Shown here one piece after another: positions 24,544 to 36,421 of a DNA stretch of 64,000 bases (its first letter is position 1; every line of letters begins with the position of its first letter). The stretch is taken from positions 248,001 through 312,000 of the forward strand of contig JAIXMN010000016.1 of NCBI GenBank assembly GCA_025716815.1, in the 5' to 3' direction. Position numbers and translations under genes: made by a program. The DNA is from Dichotomocladium elegans. Taxonomy: Eukaryota; Mucoromycota; Mucoromycetes; Mucorales; Lichtheimiaceae. A model generated the notes under the pieces. The model saw nothing but the letters and a program-made list of their open reading frames with translations. It was not told the DNA's origin and made no database searches.

Positions 24544-27500
24544 CTATGAAGATTCTTCTGCAGCAGCTCGTTCCTCTAAGTTGTGAAGTCGCTTGCCAAT
24601 GAGATACGTAGCATCGCGTACTTCATCAAGCCAGAGATGGGCGAACCGCGCACCAAGCAGGATTGCACCGAACACGATTGCTAAGCAGAATACAACAGGG
24701 TATGCGCAACGGAAAAGCGCAACCTGCATATCGTGATCGTTAATGCCAAGGATTCGGATGCTAGCGAGCGCCAGCAGACCAGGCACAACAATCGAGGCCG
24801 CAGTGCCAAGCACGACAGGAAGAATGAGCGACCGCACCAAAACGAAGAGGTTAGCTTGCATCAAGTTGTTGCCCACAACGTTATTTAGGAATCGCTGAAG
24901 CGCATTCTCTGGGAAAATGTTAACCAACCCAGAAATGATTGAAAGATACACAGCCCCAAGCGCCCAATCCTATATATTATTATCCCGATTGATCAGCACG
25001 CCATGCAAACCTAGAATTCTCTCACATATCGCATCTCCTCAAATATTTTACCTCCGATACATGGATCACTAACGCATCGCTGGACTTGGAATACCGGATA
25101 GGCATGAAAACATACATATCGACCGCAATTCCTAGCAAGAGAGGCAAGATAAATCCAACTACCATAGCAAGAAATATCGCCTTGAAAGCCTATAAAGAAA
25201 ATGAGTAATCGGCGTTAGCGTGAAGTAGAACCAAGATTACCTGTTGTGCTTTTGCTTTCAAGTAGGGGCTTATGATTACCCAATCCATGCGGACCTGTTG
25301 CCCGCCATCTTGCGTAGTAGAAGCAGCAGAGAAGGTTTCGTATTTGTTGCTAACCCAGTTGATGACAATGCTAATAAAAACCATGATATACGCTCCCACC
25401 ATGAAAGAATAGAAGTCGTGAACCGGCGTCTCGCCTGCCAGATACAAAGCGAAAATATGTCTGCCCACGAGAATGGGCACAACCGTCATTAAACATGTCA
25501 TTACCGAACAAGACAACCATATCAGCAAAGCAAAGGACATAATGCGTAAACGGAAATGCGGCGGGATATATACAATCATGGTGTTGTTTTCGATATCGCC
25601 AGACTCGGATGCGGCAGGGTGACCAAGGCGCCGCTCATTCTCATCTAGCGGTTCGAGCGTAATAGGGTCAACAGGAACGATCATCCGACGATCATCAGGA
25701 ACTGGAACACTGTCATGTCGAGGGACTCGCGCAAGATTACCGTCGCGCCTAAAGACCACCGGTGCACTATCATCCTCGTTTATGCCAACGTCCGAAAATA
25801 CGTCCGATGTAACATCCGCTTTTTGGCGTAAGATCCAGGCCTTTAATGTCCGTCGAACATGAGTGCCTTCTTCATCAGGATATCGTAAATTGAACATGAA
25901 GGAAGATAGACGAAGCTGACGGGATGCAACCAAACACCACTCAGTGAACATTTTCTTTGAAAGTTCCCTCGGTTTGATGTAAGAGACCAAGGGAGGGATC
26001 AGGAATTGGACTGCAAGAAGATCTAGAGAGAGTGTCGAGAGAGGTGTGCTATAGAGAGATAGTTCAAATCAATTAGTTGCACTCGCTCCACTTAGCTAAA
26101 ATACGCAGCACACATACTCATATGACCACCGAAGAGGATATATTCCGGTCCATTTACTAACAGCAAAGGTCACCGAGCCTATACCCGCAACAATCATGAT
26201 GCAATACATGAGCGCGCTCGAACCAATCTTTCGGACTAGCGTTAACACAGAGCGTTCGACCATTTCTTGAACAGGATTAAACTGTGGATCGTTTGGATCG
26301 CGAATAAACCACATAACGCCCGGTCGCACGACTTCGCGGATGAGGGTAATGAACACAGCAAAATGGAACATGAAGCCAGTACCAACGAACCAGTGTAGGA
26401 ATGTACTCGAGTACGGATTCTCGGTGAAAAATTGCCACCGCGTCGCCGCAGTCGCATCTTCAAACAACGGGAGAGAGGCCAAGTCAATGAGGATACCGCA
26501 TACAGTCGGGAAGAGAACAAGTTCGAGCACAATGAAAAAGAAGACTTTTAAGAATACACCTTGCTGACGAATCATATCGTTCATATTGTTCCCGGTGTCG
26601 TTGTGAGTGATTCGGCCACTTCGCGAAAGATACCAAGACCCGACAAAGATTAGGACCATGTAACCCATAAGTATACAGACGCTTCGATCCAGACCCGTCT
26701 GTCCAACTGCAAACTGGTGCCAACGATCTAAGACAGCGCATGCGATCATTTCAACCTTGCCTTGTACGGCGACAACGTACATTCCCCATGACATGGTATG
26801 ATCGGTAGGCATCGTTGCGATCATAGAGGACGTCGTCAATGTTGTAGTATTTACTTCTGATGCATCAAGATGGACCGAATTCAATATCTTTGACAGATAA
26901 GCATACATGATATCCACCATCCTCCGGAATTGTTCAGGAAGCAATTCGCTGAATCCTGTAGCCTTGGAAAGGAGGTACGGCATTCCATAATCAAGAAGGA
27001 AGTCCACGATATGATCGATGATATATCGTAAGATAGCGATAGGTTTGCGGATGAACTCGATTGGGCGAATCTGATATGAACGAGTAAGTAAAATGACAAT
27101 GCGTATTTGCATACAATGTTATGACTCACCGAAATTACCAGACGTCCAATAATGTAAGGGAACCATACAGCCACTGCCAAACAGAAAGCAATCATCATGC
27201 ACATCAAGAATGAATTCTGAACAAGCATGCGCATACTTCCGCGCATTCCAATAGCTTCCAAAACACCTTCAATATCCTCTCGGATATCAAAAGGCTCATC
27301 GTCATCCATTTCAGCATCTTGATTTTCATTTTCAGCATTCCATTGGTCATGTCCTGGCACAACAGGCGGCCTGCCTGGAGCCTCATCTTCCCACCGTGGA
27401 AATTCGGCTCGGTCTTGGCGTAGTTGTGGTTGTGGTTGCGGTCGAGGTTGCTGTCGCGGTTGCGGTTGCAGTTGCGGTTGCGGCTGCGGTTGCGGCTGCG

Positions 27501-28947
27501 GCTGCGGTTGCGGTCGCTGTTCAGTAATATCTTGAGTCCTAGTATTGCTGTCGTCTGATAAATCCTCGGAGTGGTGAGTATTGGATGGTGATCCTTCATC
27601 GGTATAGTCCGAGGGTGGTAATCCATATTCTGGCGTCAATCTGTTGAATTCAGGAGCACGCCATCGAACACTTGACGAAGATGTGTTATGCATGTCATGT
27701 TCACCCCTCCAGCTTGCAAGCAAGGCTTGGCGGTTGTTATCTTCAAAACCGTCCTCCCGATTTTGCTCGTCATCTTCGCTGCTCTGCCTTGATTGTTCTC
27801 TCCAAGCATCATACGTCGGCTCGGTATCCTCGCTGCCGCTAGCATATGAATGGTGATCGTTGTCAATATCAAACCGTTCAAGAATATCATGAAATTCTTG
27901 TCTCATCAATGGTTGTTGTACAGCTCCACGTTCGTCTGGATGGATATTTCGCACCATGTTAAATAGCAGCTCCTGGGCGGCTGGATCTGGAATTAGCGCC
28001 TGATCCGCCATTACCGGTTCCTCATCCTCCACATCAATTCCTGTGTCCATCGGCGTATGTTGAATGACCCATTCTCTGAAAAGATATGCCGCCACGAAAA
28101 CCACAATAACAAATGCAGTGATTATCTGTCCCTCAAAACACTCGCTGAGGAACCAGCTTTGTACGAAATAGGGAATGATGAGTTCACCTTGCAAATGTAT
28201 ATGTACTTGTGTATACTCACTTTATATCAAACAGCCATATACTGCTCTGCGAGACATTTTGGTCAGCCGCGGTACCGTTGATAGCAGCGTTATCACTAGT
28301 ATCTGTCGTATTGCTACCATGCTGGGCAAGGGTTTCTGTGAAGGGTATGCTTTCGCCGGTCCAGAAATAAAATCGCCATATGTAAAGAGTTATTATTGGT
28401 AGAATGACGAGCCAAACGGTGGCGACAATCAGAGCTCTAAAACATGTCCACAATAATGCGCTGGATTTTCGGATACATTGCTGCAAGACAACTTTGATGG
28501 GGATTCTGTCCGGCATATCGTCACGGTAGATGGGCGTAAACATGAATGGATATTCGCATAGCTCGCAGTATCTATCGTAAAAACAGTATGGTGAGGATTC
28601 ACACTACGGCTGGAGCGGGAAAGAGATGTAAAGAACACATACTGCTTCTTGCTATGTGATAACCATTCTAACAAACTAGCAAAATAGGTAATACGATTGA
28701 GTTAATCGTCTTCACGGTCATAATAAGTATGAAAGAATCATTTCTAATTCTTACCAGTCCTGATGTACAAAGCGAATGCTACCAGAGCATTTGCAAGGAT
28801 GGAAAAGTGGGTGATCGGGTGTAGATTCACATCTGCACACTCTGCAGATCTCTAGAGAATGAAGCGATCCATCATTAGCTTGTTTGATCATTCAGACCAA
28901 TCAGCTAGTTTTGTGAAGTGTTTCTTACCTTGGTCGTCCTCCATCAT
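24544..28947 (-). CDS. Doa10/SSM4 (MARCH6-type) RING-CH E3 ubiquitin ligase of the ER membrane
   Basis: Doa10 is a polytopic ER and inner-nuclear-membrane ubiquitin ligase for ER-associated degradation. The start is the ATG pair at 28942-28947 (MMEDDQ). A GTAAGA intron joins it to a RING-CH finger reading [32 protein letters not shown] and, in the next exons, [24 protein letters not shown], giving the C4HC3 ligands. Membrane segments follow ([20 protein letters not shown]). A long acidic, disordered loop then holds a Pro-Gln repeat. The conserved TEB4/Doa10 region is next (about 26096-27230: [37 protein letters not shown]), then the C-terminal half with [39 protein letters not shown] and a final helix ending [10 protein letters not shown]. 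The length (about 1,300 residues) matches fungal Doa10. All parts are intact; a Harbinger transposon lies just upstream. Confidence 0.95.
27422..27513 (-). repeat. Coding GGTTGC/GGCTGC hexanucleotide repeat (Pro-Gln repeat of Doa10)
   Basis: About fifteen units of a hexamer (GGTTGC, GGCTGC and variants on the plus strand) encode alternating Pro-Gln on the minus strand in the acidic loop of Doa10. Frame is kept throughout. Such tracts usually vary in length between strains. Confidence 0.9.
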
Positions 28948-29132
28948 TCATCAGTATGTGATAGAATGGTTGTCGAGTAACGTTCGAGCGTTTTAGGTAG
29001 TTGAATGAAAAAGTCACAATCGCAATTGGGGAGTAGGCATCGCTCCTCAAAAAAAGTCGAAGCGCCAGCTAATCCAATCAGAATGCGTTATCGGGGTTCC
29101 CAATTTGTCCAATCAAAAGTTACTAATGGTAA

Positions 29133-29164
29133 GAGCATCCCCAACGGTCTCAGACCCAAATTTA
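29133..29164 (+). repeat. Left terminal inverted repeat of the Harbinger element
   Basis: GAGCATCCCCAACGG is followed by TCTCA and GACCCAAATTTA. It matches the right end in inverted orientation over 15 perfect bases, then after a 3-nt length difference over the GACCCAAATTTA block. Confidence 0.9.
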
Positions 29165-29294
29165 TTCAATTTTTCATGTGCAGATTTAACACTGTCTTAA
29201 CTTTTTTGTTGTTCCTCCAACGGAACTGACCTATTTGAATGCCTAAATTTTTCAGTAACCGAACCTTCCTCTTCTTTCCTCATTAAAAAACCAC

Positions 29295-30624
29295 ATGACC
29301 GATTCTGAATTTTTCGACGAAGCATTCTTCTTATTCCAAACCGATAACGAGATGCATATACTTGAGCTTATGCAAGCCGAGGAATATTTCCTCGAAGAAG
29401 AACCCACCAATGTCGGTTCTGTAGCTGGGCATCGAGTCATCAACCGCAATCGCGTCGAGGGCCATCAACGTCTTTTCCAAGACTACTTCGCCGATGAGCC
29501 TGTCTATGGTGAGGCTCACTTCCGCCGTAGGTTTAGAATGAGTCGCCGCCTATTCTTGCGCATCGTCAACGATATAGAGCGCCACGACCAGTATTTCGTC
29601 CAGAAGATGGACGCTGCCCATAAGCCTGGTCTATCTTCTCTTCAGAAGGTTGTCGCAGCGTTACGTCAGCTTGCCTATGGCTACTCTGCCGACGCCATTG
29701 ACGAATACGTGCGAATTGGTGAAAGTACCGCGCGAGAATGCCTCAAGAAGTTCTGTCGGGCGGTAATCGAACTATACGAGGCTGAGTACTTGAGGCGTCC
29801 CAATGAGGACGATATCAAGCGTCTCATGGCGGTTGGCGAGAAGCGCGGCTTCCCTGGCATGCTTGGGTCCATCGATTGCATGCACTGGGCCTGGAAGAAC
29901 TGCCCCACAGCATGGCAGGGCCTTTATGGTGGCAAGGAAAAGGTCCCAACAATGGTGCTAGAAGCCGTGGCATCTCAAGACCTATGGATATGGCACTTTT
30001 TCTTTGGTCTTCCTGGGTCGTTGAATGACATCAACGTGCTCGACCGTTCTCCTGTGTTCACGGAGGTCCTGCAAGGTAGTAACCCATCCGTTTCCTTCAG
30101 TGTCAATGGCCACACATACAACACCGGTTACTACCTTGCTGATGGTATATATCCTAACTATACCACCCTCGTTAAGTCAATCCACCACCCGCAAACGAGG
30201 AAACACATGGTATGGGCAGCAGACGATATATCACGAAGTCATAACTAATAATTCATTAATGTAGTTGTTTGCCAAGGCCCAGGAATCGGCTAGGAAAGAT
30301 GTGGAGAGAGCATTTGGAGTGTTGCAGTCTCGCTTCAGCATCATCCAACAGCCGGCGAGACTGTGGAAGAAGGACGATGTCGGTGACATCATGAAAGCAT
30401 GTGTGCTTTTGCACAACATGATTGTGGAGGATGAAAGGGAGATTGGTGATGTAAATGACACCGAAATCAGCGGTGATTTCACCGTGTCTCGACCACAAAG
30501 GTATGATGTTGGCGACACCCATAGCCGATTCATTGAGATGCGTGATAGTGACACGCATATGCAATTGCGTCGCGACTTAGTCGAGCACATTTGGACGAAG
30601 TTTGGGGAAATGGCATTGCATTGA
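29295..30624 (+). CDS. PIF/Harbinger DDE transposase (HARBI1-like nuclease)
   Basis: Two exons: 29295-30209 and 30265-30624, with a 55-nt intron (GTATGG donor, TACTAA-like branch site, TGTAG acceptor), giving 424 residues. The N-terminal part contains VEGHQRLFQDYFADEPVYGE and HFRRRFRMSRRLFLRIVNDI, then YGYSADAIDEYVRIGEST, all typical of HARBI1/PIF nucleases. The DDE domain shows GMLGSIDCMHWAWKNCPTAW (first Asp), FGLPGSLNDINVLDRSPVF (second Asp), YYLADGIYPNYTTLVKSI (PIF-specific motif) and, in exon 2, a segment with ARKDVERAFGVLQSRFSII (Glu). No stop or frameshift interrupts it. It would cut and rejoin the element's ends, probably together with the Myb-like partner encoded next to it. Confidence 0.95.
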
Positions 30625-30721
30625 GTCCAGTAGAAATACAATCTTATTTGACCAATCGCTACAACTCATTATATCGATTAACCATCAAACAGAAAGAACT
30701 TATGCTGATGAGTAGAAGCAT

Positions 30722-31623
30722 TTATTCTTCAGTCACTTCTTTTACAAGATCGCTGTTGTCTTCTTCCCGGAGGTTGCGACCCTCTTCTTCCCGCAGACGA
30801 AGTACCATTCTCTTCACAAGAATGTCGAACGCTTCCAGCTGCATGGGGTCAGTGATGGAAGCGCGATTGAATGTCGCGAGTTCGACATCGGTGCGCCGCT
30901 CCATCGCCAGGGCATATCTCCCCCCGTTCTGCATTACTGAGGAATGTCGTTTCGACAACATTTCAAGGTATTCCTCGGAAGGGCGCTTGCTTTGAGCTCG
31001 CGCCTTCTCCTGCTTTCTTCCAGGAGGGCGCACATGGGGGCTAGCGTGCTCCTCGTCTTCCGCATCTGGGGTAGGGGCGGCAACAGGGGCAGACGAAGCA
31101 ATCGTGGTTCTCCTAACCTTCGGCTCATTTCTCTTAGCCACATATTCAGCCCACTTGGGCACGCTACGTAATATACGCCAGCAATGGGCTAAAGTGAATT
31201 TCTTCTTCTCTACAGACTTGAAGAGCTTCATTGCTTCGGCGAACTATCCCATATATTCAATCAGGGCATCCAACAAGTAGGACCAGAAAGATGAATTACC
31301 TGGTCTTCCTGGTTGGTCCCACTTGTTTGGAGCGCATCCACTTGCGAAAGATATCCAGTGAACTTGGATACCGACCACTGGATGGTGCGGAAGCGAGAGA
31401 ACAAGGCAGATTGACCTCTCTCGGTCTGCGTTGTCTTGTGTTTGTTGAAATCCTCGAGGATTTTACCCCACAAGACATCCAGCTTTTGGTCTACGCCAAC
31501 CACTGGGTCACAAGCGACATGAATATAGGACTTGCAAAGTTGCTCATCCTCTTCAACTTCCCAGTTTGGTCCCCTGTTACTAGCCGTGCGCGATGGTTCA
31601 GCAACTGGCTCTGTGAAAGACAT
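30722..31623 (-). CDS. Myb/SANT-like DNA-binding partner protein of the Harbinger element
   Basis: Two exons: 31300-31623 and 30722-31243, with a 56-nt intron (GTAATT donor, GATAG acceptor), 281 residues. The N-terminus has a trihelix/Myb-like domain with the three regularly spaced Trp/aromatic positions: NWEVEEDEQLCKSYIHVACD, VLWGKILEDFNKHK and RFRTIQWSVSKFTGYLSQV. The C-terminal half is basic and coiled (RLREEEGRNLREEDNSDLV), resembling the NAM-associated C-terminal domain found in second ORFs of plant and fungal PIF elements. In that superfamily this protein binds the transposon ends and brings in the nuclease. The stop codon is about 100 bp from the transposase stop, in convergent arrangement. 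Confidence 0.85.
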
Positions 31624-31792
31624 AATTTGAGTTAAAAAATTAAAGGAAGGGAAAAATAGGACTGTGTGTTTTCATGAATAAATCTGTTCCTCTTTTTCGG
31701 AATTGCAAAAAAAAGCCAAACTTATCCCTACTTTTAGGTCAGCCGTTGGAGGCAATATTTTCAAAAAATCAGACCCAAATTTACAAAATAAT

Positions 31793-31821
31793 TAAATTTG
31801 GGTCCGCCGTTGGGGATGCTC
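31793..31821 (-). repeat. Right terminal inverted repeat of the Harbinger element
   Basis: Read on the minus strand it begins GAGCATCCCCAACGG and continues CGGACCCAAATTTA. A nearby extra copy of the CAGACCCAAATTTA block at 31770-31783 can pair with the TIR to form a hairpin. Confidence 0.9.
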
Positions 31822-31824
31822 TAA

Positions 31825-33297
31825 GAGTCTCAGTAGATGTGTCATACGGAAAATCGAAATTCAATGATTAGAGATTCCCTGGGAATGGTACCGAATAAAT
31901 GATCAAGTGAAACTACTTATCTTAATTCAGGTGTTCCTTTTTATGAACAGACCGAATAATGGCACTGTCTGTATTGCCACATGTGAAACTATATAACCAT
32001 AAGTTAGGACAACAGTTTCTCTAGCGACAAATGCTGCGAAGGATGTGAGCCCCTGAGAGTCTATATCATATAAATAATGTGAGTGATTATGTATCCGGTA
32101 CTTGGGTATCGCTACACTTTCTTTGACAATAATGCTTAAATGTATTGCATACAGGCAGACATACTCACCTGGGGCATATAAAATGATCTAGTGGATGGTG
32201 CCGAAAGAAAAAAAAAAAAAGAAGGTACTTCGATGACATACTTTTCAGGTGATCCGTTCCAATTTATGAGTGGGATGGGCTGAAGAAGAAGAAGACGAGA
32301 GTCCATTTGTGACAAGTTATCTAGTTTTATTCCTAATGTCCATTCCACACATCCGCGAAATATAACCGAAAAAAGATTGTATCCCACCGTTTCTTTACGC
32401 CGAGAAAGTAAACAGGAGTCGAAGCACATGGGAACTGTGAACAATCCCAAAAATAAGGTGAGAAAGGAAACTGTGTCATCTATTGTGTCTGTCATTTTGA
32501 GCGGACTCGATGAGGCTGGAAATCAGACGTTACGCTCATCGAGATGGGCTATCAAGCAGAGCTAACAAGCAAATAGCAAAGGTGGTGTATCTTCTGCCAG
32601 AGATGTGAAAGAGGTGGCCGGTTGGTCCATTCGCAGCGCAATATTTGTTATCATTTTAATGTCACCTCAAGCATAGAATATATGTGAGAAATATAGAGAA
32701 AGCTAAAAGAAGACCAACATTTCGTGTGTGGATGATGCAACTAGTTGCCTGTTGCGAAATTTTACTATTTACTTCAATCAATCAAAAACGGTAATCCGTC
32801 GATGTTTATCGCTCAAGACGAAAGCCATTACAAACACTTTCGACACCACCGCAGCGGAAAGTTACACACAATACTTGACCTAACTGATATTTGCTGGTAC
32901 TGACTTTCAGGGCCTCTTATCAAGGGAAATAACAGCCAGGGCAAGCAAACAAATGAGGCGATCACCTAAAAAAGAAATTCGTTGACGTATGCTTGTGCAG
33001 AGGAATGCGGGTGTGAGGGGTATCTAGAAACTCCGCATATTCTCGCACTTCCACCGTTTAGTGGAGGTGTCAGGAAAAGAGCGGGTCTATCTGGTGAGTG
33101 TACAACCTCGTCTCTTCCTTAGCCCACATATGGATGAACGTAAGATTACTGTTTCTCCTTCAATCCAAAAATCTGAAGCAGTCGCCCTGCCGATTATACT
33201 TTTTCAAAATTGCGGCTAACAAATGAACAAACGTCTTTCTCGCCCCTTTCGGCCCGGACTCGCCCTCCATACGCGTACTCTCGATTCTTTATTGTAG
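31825..33297. other. Intergenic region between Harbinger element and TBC gene
   Basis: This 1.47-kb stretch has no recognisable gene. A 119-codon minus-strand frame (32136-32495) contains low-complexity Phe and Leu runs and reads as chance. The right end is pyrimidine-rich promoter sequence of the TBC gene. Confidence 0.5.
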
Positions 33298-35512
33298 ATG
33301 CTACTTCGCACAGGTTAGATAGTGCAATGGGGATAGACTGACAGGCCCATAACGTAATGCTAATAATTCGTTCAGGTCATTTTGGCGAAGACATGGTATA
33401 AAGCTCTCTGGGAGGTGCGGGTCGATAGTTGCATAAAACTCCCACGTCTGGCGTTACTTATTTATACATTCCTATCGTATAGTAATAAAAACAAAAGTGG
33501 CGGCAATAGCGGCAGCGGATCAGAATCATCGTCAATTGTCACTGCTAACAATTGCTCGACAAGAGTGGTGGGAGCTCACTACAACTATACTAACCTGGTC
33601 GGATCACATTCACGGACGTCCAAAACGAGCGGGACGTCTGGCATGCTCCCATCCCATTATGGATCGTCCCCATCTTCGACAAAGTCTAAAGGGTCCAGTT
33701 CAGCAGGTGCAGACGCTAACACTCCTCCTCCACTAAAGTATCATCAGCGATCAACGTCTTCACCTCATAAATCCTTTGATGCCTTTTTAAAAGATACAAA
33801 CGACGAATGGAGCGATGATCTCGGATACGAACTTCGCGATCGCAATAAAGAGACTCATTCCCCAGCGCCTTCACATCGGAAAGCGCTATCCAGTCCATCC
33901 AGCTCGTATCCTCAGTATTTTTCACCTAACTTGGGTGTTCCGGTTGTAGCAAAGCCATCAGCTATAGACGGTGGAAAGGTTGTCGCTGGTATTGGCGACC
34001 TATTACAAGGTCGGTGCTCGTATAGACAAGAAACGCTGCAACTGATTCCAGTCTTTTTTGGGGGGAATAGACCCTACGAATATTGTTTACCGTACGGATC
34101 CTAAGAACACATTGATTCCTGCACGAACACAAAAGTTCAAGGATATTCTTTCAGAGCCAAATGTGGATTTAGGTATATTTCTACATTCTGAATCAAAGGA
34201 GGAGCTTATTATTGATATTCACTATCGGTGAAAAATGGACAGGGGCGCTCAAGAAATTGAGTTGGAGCGGCATTCCCAATGAACTTAGATCGGTGGTTTG
34301 GCAACTTCTATTAGGGTACCTTCCCTGCAACATGGCAAGGCGCATAGATACACTAGCCAGGAAGAGGAAGGAATATAGCGACGCTGTTTCTAGCTCCTAT
34401 TCTAGGGGCACAGCCGGACTAGACCAAAAATTATGGCATCAGGCAAGCTTTTTGTCAAATTCCAATCATGACGGTGAGGTAGAGTGATCTCACGCTCGAA
34501 AGCCATAGATACATATTGATGTTCCAAGAACTAACCCTGGTGCGGCATTATACCAATACGAGACTACCCAACTTGTAAATGAAACGACAGATATTCGGGG
34601 AGAAACACTGCAGTGATCTGGTCATTTATACATATTTATAGTGCCTAGAACGCATATTATACCAATGGGCCGTACGGCACCCTGCAAGCGGATATGTTCA
34701 AGGAATCAATGACTTGGTAACACCTTTATTTGAAGTGTTCTTATCCTCCTATATCGGTAAATGCATTGAACATATGTGGCCGGGATGAGACCGGACGACT
34801 GAATGGAAATCTTTCCTAGACGTGAAGCCTGAAAACTTCGATATGAATCAGCTCGACGCAGGAACCCTTTCTGTGATCGAAGCCGACAGTTTCTGGTGTC
34901 TATCCAAGCTATTGGACGGAATTCAGGACAACTATACGTTTGCACAGCCAGGAATACAACGTCAAATTGCGACTCTGAAAGAACTTGTGTCACGTATCGA
35001 CGGTAAATGTGTACTATACCCGACAGATCCCGCTTACACCTGCCCCTAATACGAAGACTATCAAAACAAGGACAACTGGTAAAACATTTAGAAAAGGAAG
35101 GAATTGAATTCATCCAATTTTCATTTCGATGGATGAACTGCCTGCTGCTGCGGGAGCTTCCTATGCGAAGCACTGTACGAATGTGGGATACATACCTTGC
35201 TGAGGGGTCATCTGATGGCTTCTCCGAGTTCCACGTCTACGTATGTGCTGCCTTTCTAGTAAAGTGGTCTAAACAATTACAGAAGCTTGATTTCCAGGTA
35301 AATTCACTACGCTCCCGTCCTCCATTTATCGTTTCTAATACGATTCATGGTAATAATAATACCTTTACGTATACAAGGGGATAATGGTCTTCTTGCAGCA
35401 GCTCCCGACACAGACTTGGGAGGAGAAGGATGTTGAGCTACTGCTATCGGAAGCCTACATGTGGAAAACTCTGTTTCACAACTCACCAAGCCATCTCAAA
35501 ATTAGGAAATGA
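33298..35512 (+). CDS. Gyp1/TBC1D22-type Rab GTPase-activating protein (TBC domain), multi-exon
   Basis: TBC proteins speed GTP hydrolysis by Rab GTPases; the Gyp1 branch acts on Ypt1/Rab1-type proteins at the Golgi. The N-terminal exon is Ser/Gly-rich with FDAFLKDTNDEWSDDLGYEL. Next exons read NIVYRTDPKNTLIPARTQKF and FKDILSEPNVDL, joined to LKKLSWSGIPNELRSVVWQL. The catalytic motif IHIDVPRTNP (near 34515) supplies the arginine finger, and SGYVQGINDLVTPLFEVFL (near 34690) the glutamine finger. Later exons carry ADSFWCLSKLLDGIQDNYTF, EFIQFSFRWMNCLLLREL, TVRMWDTYLAEGSSDGFSEF and LPTQTWEEKDVELLLSEAYM. The stop is at 35510-35512. At least seven introns are needed. The start is uncertain: 33298 is the nearest upstream ATG but does not splice in phase by eye, and an in-frame ATG lies at 33643. 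Confidence 0.85.
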
Positions 35513-36421
35513 AAACATTCTGATGACTTATCTTTAGTCTACATATCTAATAGTAAGAACGCGCTCCATTTAAATCCTGGCGTTGATGATGGAAAATATA
35601 GCAAACCCTTTTTAATCCCGATTTTACTTATTCGATTGCGATGCCTATGAATTGCACTCTATTCATGAACTTAAATAAGTATCCTTTCTATGCCTTGCTC
35701 CATCCCCTGCAGTTTGAGCTTGGCGTCTGAAATTATAACCTTTGACCGCTAGCATTGCTGCTCTGGACCCGGCGGAGCTATTTCCACGCTTGTCTTTTCT
35801 CTTTGGAGTAGTAATACAATGGGGATAATGGGAAATGCATACTTTCACAACAGAGGGGGCTTGCTCCATAGTATCTATTGGGCTCCTTCAGGAGGAATTA
35901 TTCTCCTACGTTCAATAAATGGTATTCTGCGCGATAGGCGAGAAGAGGACGCGATTTCTGAGTAAAATGCAAATTGTCTCAATGAATGCGTCATGCCTGA
36001 AAATTTACCAAAAAAAAAAAAAAAAAAAATAATAGAGGCAGGCTCGTGTAAACATATTCCTTGATCTTCTTTCCATAAATAAATTCATATATACTAAATC
36101 GCCGCAGCTATAACCGATACTTACAGTATGTTATCGTATGAGGCATATACAAATATCGGTTTATGAAACATTGCAAGTTACAGTGGCAGACATATGAGGG
36201 AGATAAAACAAAAAAAGAGCGCGCAACAAAATTACATATAGAAGAATGAAAAATGATAGATGCAGAAGATGAACAAAAATCAGAATGGTAAAAGAGAACA
36301 CCAGAGCATGGATTTCTACATATGGAGGCAGAAGGAAAGGGGGAATGGAAGATGATAGCCATATAGAGAGAGAAAAGCGAAGCAAGGATATGAGGATGGA
36401 TGATCACAAGCTGTAGAATGA
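35513..36421. other. Intergenic region between TBC and C2H2 genes
   Basis: Convergent 3' flanks. A 20-bp poly-A run lies at 36010-36029. The 69-codon minus-strand frame at 35663-35869 has no recognisable content. The 36.1-36.4 kb segment is AT-rich, purine-biased 3' sequence of the zinc-finger gene. Confidence 0.5.

Larger units (their letters stand above)
29133..31821. mobile_element. Complete PIF/Harbinger transposon, 2,689 bp, TAA target duplication
   Basis: Terminal inverted repeats start GAGCATCCCCAACGG and continue with GACCCAAATTTA on both sides: left 29133-29164, right 31793-31821, differing by a few bases. TAA flanks both ends (29130-29132 and 31822-31824), the 3-bp target duplication typical of PIF/Harbinger. 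A second, subterminal inverted repeat, CCTCCAACGG-(2 nt)-CTGACCTA, lies at 29214-29233 and 31735-31752; its CCAACGG core is shared with the TIR. Inside are the two convergent genes expected of the superfamily: a DDE transposase (+) and a Myb/SANT-like protein (-). Both are open with one short intron each, so the element may be recently active. Confidence 0.95.
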
